Assembly (NCBI GenBank): GCA_965120355.1
Contig: CBCPMX010000158.1
Span: 1-8,756, forward strand
Direction: 5' to 3'
Length of the DNA stretch: 8,756 nt
Source of the DNA: CBCPMX01 sp965120355
GTDB taxonomy: Bacteria; Bacillota; Clostridia; Oscillospirales; Oscillospiraceae
Every line of letters starts with the position of its first letter. The stretch's first letter is position 1. Below, one piece after another: positions 1 through 5,563 of this stretch. A program made the translations under genes and the position numbers. Below the pieces are notes generated by a model. It was not told the origin of the DNA. It made no database searches and was given only the letters and a program-made list of their open reading frames with translations.

Positions 1-89
1 GACTGGGAGATATGGACATCTTCTGCAGCCCTTGAGAAATTTTCTCTTCCTGCTGCAGCCAAAAAGCATTTCAATTGATATAGTTCCAT
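1..89 (-). CDS. LysR-family transcriptional regulator, N-terminal fragment (cut by window edge)
   Basis: The minus strand opens with an ATG at 87-89 and runs without a stop to the window edge, giving 29 codons. The peptide begins MELYQLKCFLAAAG and continues NFSRAAEDVHISQ. This is the classic start of the LysR winged helix-turn-helix: 'MEL.QL..F..A....NFSRAAE.L.ISQ', with the recognition helix just beyond the edge. LysR-type regulators are about 290-330 aa, with a C-terminal effector-binding domain that is not visible here. The start is fixed by the family pattern; the ribosome binding site is weak (AAAGGG about 8 nt upstream). It lies downstream of, and on the same strand as, the solute-binding lipoprotein gene, with a hairpin between them. 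It may therefore be read through from that gene or have its own promoter, and it could regulate the neighbouring lipoprotein gene (inference). The family assignment is fairly secure despite the short length; the target is unknown. Confidence 0.8.
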   Translation of the reverse strand, partial: MELYQLKCFLAAAGRENFSRAAEDVHISQ

Positions 90-106
90 CACAGCACCCT
101 TTACAC

Positions 107-140
107 AGGCGGCACACCAATGCTTTTCGGCGTGCCGCCT
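107..140 (-). terminator. Hairpin between the lipoprotein gene and lysR-type gene
   Basis: The arms 107-118 and 129-140 pair over 12 positions around a 10-nt loop (AGGCGGCAC / GTGCCGCCT core). In minus-strand RNA the single imperfect position is a G-U wobble; in plus-strand RNA it would be an A-C mismatch. The structure therefore favours minus-strand transcripts. It begins 6 nt after the restored stop codon of the lipoprotein gene (146-148). There is no run of U after the stem, so it may be a weak terminator, or an RNA-stabilising element separating lipoprotein from regulator expression. Confidence 0.55.
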
Positions 141-185
141 TGTGGTCATTTGTTCAAATAACGGTCATAGGCAGCTTGCTTCAAT

Positions 186-1907
186 TCAACCATCGTTTCC
201 GCATGCATGTTTTCTAATGTTTTTACTTTTTTTATACCACACCATATGAAGAAAGCTCTCCCAACTCTCATGGGTTAGCGTTTCCTGATTTAGTATGAAC
301 TTCAGTAGCTGCTCACCCGCAAAGGTTTCCAAATCACTGGCATAAATATTATAGATCTCAGCTTCTTCTGCCGTCAAGCTTCCATAGTACTTTTTGTCGT
401 TTGTGCGATTGCTGTCCCAAATGGAAAGTGCACTTCTCTGAGTTTCATCAGCATATAAGGAATCATTTCGAGTAGTATCCTGCACATACGGAGCTTGAAA
501 ATTGCAATATATCCACTGCGCCTGCATCTGAGACAAACCGTCTGGATTACTAACAATCAAATCCGTATAAACTGGAACTCCCTGCTCATCGTAAACAAAG
601 GACTCGCCTTCTTTTCCATAGTTGCAAATTACCGTTCCTTCGTCAGTAAAGAACCAGTTCAAATAAGAAACTGCAATTTCCGGAATATTGCAGTCTGTCG
701 TCACTGACCAGGCTTCTCCACTTGTTCCCAACATCGTGCCCGTATCTATGGTCTGTCCAAGCTCCCGTGTAACCAGCGGCACTGGGATCGTGTTAAAATG
801 ATCAGAAGTACCCGCGTATGTAGAGGCATAATCTGAGCCAAGATTATCCTGCGCACCATACCAGAACCCGCAATCGTCAGACTGTACAAAAGAATTTGCA
901 ACACCAGCACCAAAGAGAGAAATGAAATCTGTACTATACAGACCTTTTTGATACCAGTCGGACAATGTCCAGATAAAATCATAGTACCCATCTTCAAAGT
1001 AGCACATTTCCACTTGGCCATCTATGACATTATACACCGCTCCATCTGTACCATCCATTGTTCCGTCACCTACATTGAATGACCCGGCCAAATAAATATT
1101 ACCGGTTGTAAACAAAACTGCATTGTTTGCACCTTTCTCATTCTTAAATGCCGTCAAAACAGTCTCTAGTTCTGCAATGGTCTCTGGGATCTCTAAGCCC
1201 AAATCTACCAGCCAATCTTCTCGAATAATGGGACCCTGCACAAAACTATAGCTTAACCCCTGAATAGCTGCCATGTAACCAGATTCGGTTGTATAGAGCT
1301 TCTTAGCGGTTGGGTTCTCATCAAGGAAGGCAACATAATCTGGTGCATATTCGTTCAAATACGGATACAGATCAAGTAGCACTTCATCTCCAATGGCTTT
1401 GTCCAAGCCACCTGCATAGTTCTGTGAGACGCCATGAATCAAGTCCGTGTACTCACCTGATGCTATCATAACTTGAAACTTTTCGCCGGTTGTTTCTGGT
1501 GTACTGATGGTTGCGTCCAAATGGACATTTGTTGCCTCTTCTGTAGCATCATATGCCACTATGTCATTCATTGAGGTAAGCATAGATGCTAAATTTGGAG
1601 ATACCGAGAAAAACAATGATAACGTCACTGTTTCCTCGGACAACGGATAGAAAACTGCCATTTCTGGTAGTGCTTCCACCTGCTCATCTGGCTGTTCAGG
1701 CTCTGCTGCAGCGGGTGAAGTCCCAGTCTCTTCAATGTCTGCTTCGGATACAGAGGATGTTTCCGACTGCATATTCTGTGAGACTTCCTGCGAAGAGGAA
1801 GACACTGGATTTTGGAGCTGATCCTTAGATGACCCGCATCCTGAGAAGATTGATGCAAACAATGCCACAGCCATGAAAAGCGCAATCAGTCTTGGTTTAG
1901 TGTTCAT
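186..1907 (-). CDS. Extracellular solute-binding lipoprotein of an ABC importer, 3' end frameshifted
   Basis: This is a 573-aa predicted lipoprotein that would capture a solute, probably a sugar or oligosaccharide, outside the membrane for an ABC importer. A lysine/arginine-containing start and hydrophobic stretch (residues 5-22) lead to a lipobox FSGC with the lipidated Cys at residue 24. A Ser/Glu/Pro-rich linker (about 25-80) precedes the binding domain. Length and layout resemble the large LplA-like family-1 binding proteins of gut Clostridia. The start is supported by an AGGAGGAGG site (1915-1923) 7 nt upstream and by the signal peptide. The last 13 residues are aberrant. Removing one A from the A7 run (T7 at 227-233 on the plus strand) switches to a tail with VKTLEN and QAAYDRYLNK, ending at 146-148 (586 aa). 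That tail matches the paralogous remnant at 2513-2762. Whether this is a mutation, a sequencing error or slippage cannot be told. No permease or ATPase gene is adjacent, so partner and substrate are open. Confidence 0.85.
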   Translation of the reverse strand: MNTKPRLIALFMAVALFASIFSGCGSSKDQLQNPVSSSSQEVSQNMQSETSSVSEADIEETGTSPAAAEPEQPDEQVEALPEMAVFYPLSEETVTLSLFFSVSPNLASMLTSMNDIVAYDATEEATNVHLDATISTPETTGEKFQVMIASGEYTDLIHGVSQNYAGGLDKAIGDEVLLDLYPYLNEYAPDYVAFLDENPTAKKLYTTESGYMAAIQGLSYSFVQGPIIREDWLVDLGLEIPETIAELETVLTAFKNEKGANNAVLFTTGNIYLAGSFNVGDGTMDGTDGAVYNVIDGQVEMCYFEDGYYDFIWTLSDWYQKGLYSTDFISLFGAGVANSFVQSDDCGFWYGAQDNLGSDYASTYAGTSDHFNTIPVPLVTRELGQTIDTGTMLGTSGEAWSVTTDCNIPEIAVSYLNWFFTDEGTVICNYGKEGESFVYDEQGVPVYTDLIVSNPDGLSQMQAQWIYCNFQAPYVQDTTRNDSLYADETQRSALSIWDSNRTNDKKYYGSLTAEEAEIYNIYASDLETFAGEQLLKFILNQETLTHESWESFLHMVWYKKSKNIRKHACGNDG

Positions 1908-1953
1908 AGATTTTCCTCCTCCTGTTTTTAGCCGTTGTTATTGGGATGTTCTT

Positions 1954-1989
1954 ATCATAATTGAATCCACCTTATTATGCAATTCAATT
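1954..1989 (-). promoter_or_regulatory. Promoter of the lipoprotein gene with overlapping inverted-repeat operator
   Basis: Reading the minus strand, a -35 TTGCAT (1977-1982) and a -10 TATGAT (1954-1959) are separated by exactly 17 nt, a near-consensus housekeeping promoter. Transcription would begin around 1947, about 40 nt before the ATG. An 8-bp perfect inverted repeat AATTGAAT (1959-1966) / ATTCAATT (1982-1989), with a 15-nt spacer, overlaps the edges of both promoter elements. A regulator bound there would probably block polymerase (inference). Confidence 0.6.
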
Positions 1990-2002
1990 TCAAGCGCGAT
2001 AT

Positions 2003-2020
2003 CATTCCACTGATGGAATG
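2003..2020. promoter_or_regulatory. Inverted repeat upstream of the lipoprotein promoter, candidate operator
   Basis: The repeat CATTCCA - CTGA - TGGAATG has perfect 7-bp arms and a 4-nt spacer. It lies about 20 bp upstream of the -35 element of the minus-strand lipoprotein promoter. That is a common position for an activator site, or for a second operator half. No regulator can be assigned from sequence; the LysR-type gene at the left edge is one candidate. Confidence 0.35.
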
Positions 2021-2512
2021 GATATGAAAAAGAAATTCTTATGTATACAGATTAGAGAAATATGTATCTATGCTCTGTGAAAAATCTACCGAAAGGAAAT
2101 AGTAAACCACAAGTTTGAATACTCCCACTCCCAAAGCAACATCGCGCAGTTCAGCAAGCGCATCCGGCTAGAGATTTTGTATCAGAAAATATATTCATTT
2201 AAGATAATATTTGGTATATTTCAAGAATAAAATACCGCGTTTCTAACGCGAAAGATCAGCCGAAGACCGCAGACACAATTGTATGGTGCTGCCTAAAATC
2301 TACGCTTCTGCCAGATCCGCAAACCAAGGCTGGATGTTGCACGGGCAAAGCGCCCTTGCACTTTTTTAAATTCGCTGAAGACGTGAAATGCCTCGCGTAC
2401 AGACGCATCTCCTTTCCTCCAGTTCAGCGCTTCACACTCTCGTCCCCTCTCCAATGCACACCGGCTCACTCTCCCGGCACTCCAACTGCAAATCGTTTCC
2501 TCAACTATGGGT
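2021..2512. other. Gene-poor AT-rich stretch with no convincing gene
   Basis: About 490 nt between the upstream region of the lipoprotein gene and the decayed paralog. The middle, around 2170-2235, is strongly AT-rich. A small hairpin CGCGTT - TCT - AACGCG lies at 2236-2250. The open frames present are short, start poorly or resemble no known family. It is most simply read as decayed sequence, perhaps including the lost downstream end of the paralogous binding-protein locus. Confidence 0.5.
2338..2367 (+). terminator. Terminator-like hairpin with T-run, orphan
   Basis: TGCACGGGC (2338-2346) pairs with GCCCTTGCA (2352-2360), with one mismatch and a 5-nt loop. A C and six T follow (2361-2367). 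This has the shape of a rho-independent terminator for plus-strand transcription, but no plus-strand gene is recognisable upstream, so it may be a relic of a lost gene or a chance structure. Confidence 0.35.
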
Positions 2513-2762
2513 CTATGCTGCTCGTATGAATTCGATCCACGCCTGCGCGTTCCCACTTTCCAACGTCTGAAGGAACGCATTCCAACTGCCCTCAGGCCGG
2601 ACCTCTTGATTTAGATTTAGAAAGAATTTCAGGAGCTGCGCACCGGCGTAGGTTTCCAACCCACTGGCATATATATTATAAATCTCAGCCGCTTCCGCCG
2701 TCAAGCTGTCACAAACGGTTCTATCATTTGTATGCTGCGTCCCAAACCGACAGCGCGTTTCT
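2513..2762 (-). pseudogene. Decayed C-terminal fragment of a paralogous solute-binding protein
   Basis: On the minus strand, one frame from about 2762 reads RNALSVWD, matching RSALSIWD of the intact lipoprotein. After a frame change the sequence continues with SLTAEAAEIYNIYASGLE, then QLLKFFLN and SWNAFLQTLES, against SLTAEEAEIYNIYASDLE, QLLKFILN and SWESF in the intact gene. A stop at 2513-2515 follows IRAA; one missing base there would otherwise restore the family AAYD ending. The remnant thus covers roughly the last 90 residues of the family, with at least two frame breaks and no N-terminus, start or lipobox. It is a dead duplicate of the neighbouring gene or of a related transporter gene, and its intact parts helped reveal the frameshift in that neighbour. 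Confidence 0.8.
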
Positions 2763-2930
2763 CCAGGTTCGCTTCTCCTAATTGTACAACTCAAGTTTTT
2801 CGTCATTTCATTCCCTATAGAGCATACATTTACAAACTGCATTCCGAGAACAGCTGCGTGAAACAAGATAGCCGCTCCTGAAAAATCACAAAGTTGGCCG
2901 CTGCTCCGCTGGCTTCAGGATGTGTATAAA

Positions 2931-2950
2931 TATAACCTTCGGTTATAACC
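2931..2950. promoter_or_regulatory. TATAACC palindromic operator candidate upstream of the SnoaL-like operon
   Basis: TATAACC (2931-2937), TTC, GGTTATA (2941-2947) form a perfect inverted repeat with 7-bp arms. A third half-site, TATAACC (2944-2950), makes GGTTATAACC a perfect 10-bp palindrome. The cluster ends 16 bp upstream of the -35 element, a position suited to an activator or to an upstream repressor site. No regulator gene lies next to it on the plus strand. Confidence 0.5.
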
Positions 2951-2966
2951 TATATCTACTTTGTAT

Positions 2967-2995
2967 TTGCGATTCCGCCGAATTTCCGGTATGAT
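2967..2995 (+). promoter_or_regulatory. Promoter of the three-gene SnoaL-like operon
   Basis: A -35 TTGCGA (2967-2972) and a -10 TATGAT (2990-2995) have a 17-nt spacer. The predicted transcript starts near 3002. This makes the in-frame ATG at 3007 unlikely as a start (about 5 nt of leader) and supports the ATG at 3034, which has a proper ribosome binding site. Confidence 0.6.
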
Positions 2996-3033
2996 ACAAG
3001 TATTGAATGAACAGCATTGAAAGGAGCGATTCC

Positions 3034-3753
3034 ATGCGCACAACTCTCCAACTCACGGAGCGGTTTGAGGACCGTCGTGAAATCAAGAATCTCATGGGCA
3101 AGTACGTTGCCAGTCTGATTCTGAAGCGGGAAGCCAGCATGTTTGCCGACTTCTGGAGCAAGGCAGACGATGTCTGTCTGGGCTTCAACAATGGATATTA
3201 TAAGGGCGCAGAAGCTATCCAGGGCTATTATACTGCCGTGGCTGAGGCCACCCGTCTCAAGGGCAAAGCCCTCCAGGCCAAATTCCCCGAGCAGCTGGGC
3301 GGCCTGTCTGACGAAGAACTCTATGGCACCGGTCCCTATGACGCCAAGCCGTTGACCTCCCCCTATATTGTAGAAGCGGAAGACGGCCAGACTGCCAAGG
3401 GCCTGTGGATGGTGCAGGGCATTGACACGGACATCACCACCGCTGGTCCTGTGACCTACTGGACCTGGGGCTATTTCGCCGTGGACTTTATCAAAGAGGA
3501 CGGCGTTTGGAAGATCTGGCATCTGCAGTATCTGGAGGATATCCATCATCTGTCCGGCCAGAACTGGGGCGCCCCGGAGGTTCCCTATCCCGACCTGCCG
3601 GAATTCGCCAGCTTGGCGGAAATCCAGATCCCCGCGCCAAACGTGCCCACCGTAGTGCGGGAATACTACAGCGCTGACCGGCCCTACACGCCTGCACCGC
3701 AGATTCCCGTCCCCTACAACACCTTTGCTGAAACCTTCAGCTACGGCATTTAA
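3034..3753 (+). CDS. SnoaL/NTF2-like protein, first of three paralogs
   Basis: This 239-aa soluble protein has no signal peptide or membrane segment. Residues 12-45 (REIKNLMGKY followed by a Phe/Trp-rich helix end) and the strand FIKEDGVWKIWHL (152-164) fit the SnoaL_4-type NTF2-like cone fold. This fold is used by dehydratases (scytalone dehydratase, bile acid 7-alpha-dehydratase BaiE), ketosteroid isomerase and polyketide cyclases. The middle strand contains AEDGQTAKGLW (115-125). Compared with the usual single domain of about 130-170 aa, it has a longer insert (about 72-110) and a Pro-rich tail (about 180-239) ending PYNTFAETFSYG. His163 is placed like histidines in both neighbours. A classic Tyr...Asp catalytic pair is not obvious. 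The start at 3034 is chosen for AAGGAG (3021-3026) and the promoter position. It is followed after 17 nt by the second gene. The fold family is likely; the reaction is unknown. Confidence 0.75.
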   Translation: MRTTLQLTERFEDRREIKNLMGKYVASLILKREASMFADFWSKADDVCLGFNNGYYKGAEAIQGYYTAVAEATRLKGKALQAKFPEQLGGLSDEELYGTGPYDAKPLTSPYIVEAEDGQTAKGLWMVQGIDTDITTAGPVTYWTWGYFAVDFIKEDGVWKIWHLQYLEDIHHLSGQNWGAPEVPYPDLPEFASLAEIQIPAPNVPTVVREYYSADRPYTPAPQIPVPYNTFAETFSYGI

Positions 3754-3770
3754 GGAAAGGAGGAACCACT

Positions 3771-4571
3771 ATGCCGAATTATCCCTTCCCCGCTTATGTA
3801 AAGCGCAATCAGCCGATGCAGTATCAAATGCCCGTTCACAAGGGCGATGACGGCATGATCCGCAATGTCTGGGACATTGAGGAAATTCGTGACCTCATGA
3901 GCCTGCGCGCCTACTATCAGGCAGGCGATCTGCGCCAGAAGGAGCTCGACGAGCTGTGGGTTTCCCAGCCCGAACATGCCGCCAAGGCCTCCTATGGCTC
4001 CAACTGGGGCTATTATGTCGGCAAGGATGAAATCGCCCGCTGGTATGTGGACGAATTCAACGCCAAGCGCGCCGAGCAGCTGAAAGTTTATGAAGCTGCC
4101 CATCCCGGCGTACAGGCCCAGGCCGGCGCCGGCTGCATGTACATGTGCCCCCTGTCCACCGCACTTGTCCGCGTGGCCGATGACGGCGAAACCGCCAAAG
4201 CCATCTGGTATGTGGTGGGTCAGGAATCGGATCTGCAGCCCGATGGCACTGCTAAGGGCCGCTGGATGAACGACCGTCTTTGCGCCGACTTCATCAAAGA
4301 AGATGGCGTTTGGAAAATTTACCATATTATGGTCGCCAATGACCAGAGCTATTTTGCCGGCGAGAAATTTGACATGCCGGTGTATCTGGAACCCGGTCAG
4401 GATCCGCTGGAAGTGGAATTCGGGAACCCGACCATCAAGATGACGGTCCACGACAACACCTATAACTGGGCTGACAACTATCCCGATTTCCCCAGACCTT
4501 ACAAAACCATGGGTCCCGGCCTGTCCTACGGGCCAGAAGATCATCCGCTGTATACTGGAGGTGCCAAGTAA
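3771..4571 (+). CDS. SnoaL/NTF2-like protein, second of three paralogs
   Basis: This is a 266-aa soluble protein. Its start is fixed by a perfect AAAGGAGG (3756-3763) 7 nt before the ATG. After a Pro/Gln-rich lead of about 30 residues, the NTF2-like domain begins with WDIEEIRDLMSLRAYYQAGD (34-53). That segment resembles the SnoaL_4 opening helix, with Tyr and Asp at positions often catalytic in this fold. ADDGETAKAIW (136-146) and ADFIKEDGVWKIYHI (172-186, His185) align with the first gene; FIKEDGVWKI is identical in the two. The tail ends PRPYKTMGPGLSYG (241-254), again shared. The protein probably forms a small-molecule pocket, as homodimer or heteromer with its neighbours (inference). Its stop TAA overlaps the next ATG by one base (TAATG), so translation of the third gene is likely coupled. 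Substrate and reaction are unknown. Confidence 0.75.
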   Translation: MPNYPFPAYVKRNQPMQYQMPVHKGDDGMIRNVWDIEEIRDLMSLRAYYQAGDLRQKELDELWVSQPEHAAKASYGSNWGYYVGKDEIARWYVDEFNAKRAEQLKVYEAAHPGVQAQAGAGCMYMCPLSTALVRVADDGETAKAIWYVVGQESDLQPDGTAKGRWMNDRLCADFIKEDGVWKIYHIMVANDQSYFAGEKFDMPVYLEPGQDPLEVEFGNPTIKMTVHDNTYNWADNYPDFPRPYKTMGPGLSYGPEDHPLYTGGAK

Positions 4572-5422
4572 TGAATCGAGAACTGACGCTTTCCCAGCGC
4601 ATCCACAACTGCGCTGCCACCCAGGAAGTGGAATTCCTCCATGCCACCCATACTTATCACCACGCCATGTCCCACGCCACCGAAGAATGGAGCGAAATCT
4701 GGGCCCATGGCAATCCCGACAAGGACGCCTTCGACACCTGCTCCTGGGCCCACGCCTTTGGCCGCATGCGCGGCTTTGAGAGCGTCTGGTATGGCAGCGT
4801 GACGCTGTATGATACCTCCTGCTTTATGCGCGCCCTGCGCCTGTATCAGACCATGCCGGATGCCGGCGGTCTGGATCCCCGTCCCCTGTCGGAGGTTTCC
4901 ATGCACACCCTGGCCACGGACGTCATTGAAGTGGCCGATGACGGCAAGTCTGCCCGCGCGTTCTTCCTGACGCCCGGCTTCATCACTTCCAACTGCACCG
5001 GCGGCGAGAAACGCCGCGCCGGCGGCCTCTGGGAGCGTTATGGCGCCGATTTCATCTATGACGAGGAAAACAACCGCTGGCTGTTCCTCCATGAGCACGT
5101 CTGCCCTGACATGGGCGTCAGCTGCGACGACGGCAACCCCGGTCATCAGAAGTATGAGCAGCTTCTCAACCCGCCCAAATTCGGCCCCGGCGGACCCGGT
5201 GGTCCCGGCGGTCCTGGCGGCGCTCCCAAGTCCGAACCGATGCTCGGTCCCGACGGCCGTCCGCAGATCGACCTGAACACAATTTCCACCCGGCCTGACT
5301 GTGAGGATCCAGGCCCGCTGCATAAGGACTGGTCTCCCATCCAACCGGTGCAGAATACGGTGCCCTGGCCGGAGCCCTATCAGACTTTGGACAACGAACA
5401 TTCTTACACCAAAAATAAGTAA
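4571..5422 (+). CDS. Divergent SnoaL/NTF2-like protein with a Gly-Pro repeat, third paralog
   Basis: This 283-aa soluble protein overlaps the preceding stop by 1 nt, with GGAGG about 9 nt upstream of the ATG. The relation to its two neighbours is weaker but visible. ADDGKSARAFF (122-132) matches their ADDG-TAK strand, and YGADFI followed by RWLFLHEH (157-176) matches ADFIKEDGVWKIYH, with His174 and His176 near the shared histidine. The N-terminal helix is rich in His (FLHATHTYHHAMSH, 22-35) where the neighbours have Tyr/Asp, so the active-site chemistry may differ or be lost. Residues 205-217 form a collagen-like GPGGPGGPGGPGG linker, then a polar Pro-rich tail ending PEPYQTLDNEHSY, similar to the others' PY-T-SY endings. 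It may be a non-catalytic partner subunit (inference). A long hairpin follows immediately. Confidence 0.65.
   Translation: MNRELTLSQRIHNCAATQEVEFLHATHTYHHAMSHATEEWSEIWAHGNPDKDAFDTCSWAHAFGRMRGFESVWYGSVTLYDTSCFMRALRLYQTMPDAGGLDPRPLSEVSMHTLATDVIEVADDGKSARAFFLTPGFITSNCTGGEKRRAGGLWERYGADFIYDEENNRWLFLHEHVCPDMGVSCDDGNPGHQKYEQLLNPPKFGPGGPGGPGGPGGAPKSEPMLGPDGRPQIDLNTISTRPDCEDPGPLHKDWSPIQPVQNTVPWPEPYQTLDNEHSYTKNK
5183..5221 (+). repeat. Tandem 9-nt repeat coding for (Gly-Pro-Gly)-type linker
   Basis: About four copies of a 9-nt unit (ggCCCnGGn pattern) encode GPGGPGGPGGPGG, residues 205-217 of the third SnoaL-like protein. Third-base variation between copies (acc, tcc, cct types) suggests the repeat is kept at protein level rather than being very recent. 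Copy number could vary between strains. Confidence 0.7.
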
Positions 5423-5428
5423 TGCACA

Positions 5429-5465
5429 CAGAACACGCCGCAGACTTTGTCTGCGGCGTGTTCTG
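5429..5465 (+). terminator. Perfect 17-bp hairpin closing the SnoaL-like operon
   Basis: The arms 5429-5445 and 5449-5465 are perfectly complementary over 17 bp, with a 3-nt TTT loop and a GC-rich core (CGCCGCAGAC). The hairpin starts 6 nt after the stop of the third gene. The bases after it are not T-rich, so it is not a textbook intrinsic terminator. Its position between convergent genes suggests bidirectional termination or mRNA 3'-end protection for both the operon and the CYTH gene. Confidence 0.7.
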
Positions 5466-5563
5466 CTTAATGCTGAAAAACCTTTGGCCGTTTTTTCGGA
5501 CTGATGTGGGCGGAAAGGCACACCAGCAGCCGAAGACCACTGTTTCCGAGATCCTCTGGCCGG

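Noticed and set aside
25..56. Imperfect inverted repeat (GCAGC...GAGAAA-T-TTTCTC...GCTGC) in the left edge
   Set aside because: It lies within the LysR-type coding start, where amino-acid constraints explain the sequence, and the stem has large internal mismatches.
2078..2230. A plus-strand frame of about 49 codons (HKFEYSHSQSNIAQFSKR region) between two stops
   Set aside because: It reads protein-like but has no ATG/GTG/TTG start with a binding site and no identifiable family. A transposase or other relic is possible but cannot be supported.
2256..2408. A 50-codon minus-strand frame with GGAGG 7 nt before its ATG
   Set aside because: The ribosome binding site is acceptable, but the peptide matches nothing recognisable, overlaps a terminator-like hairpin and lies in decayed sequence. 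It is too weak to call a gene.
3007..3033. Upstream ATG giving a longer first SnoaL-like protein
   Set aside because: It would sit about 5 nt after the predicted transcript start and has no ribosome binding site. The ATG at 3034 has AAGGAG at proper spacing.
3750..5521. Long minus-strand open frames (264 and 326 codons) opposite the SnoaL-like genes
   Set aside because: They mirror GC-rich coding sequence in the antisense frame, have no ribosome binding site, and resemble no family. The plus-strand genes have good start signals and clear mutual similarity.
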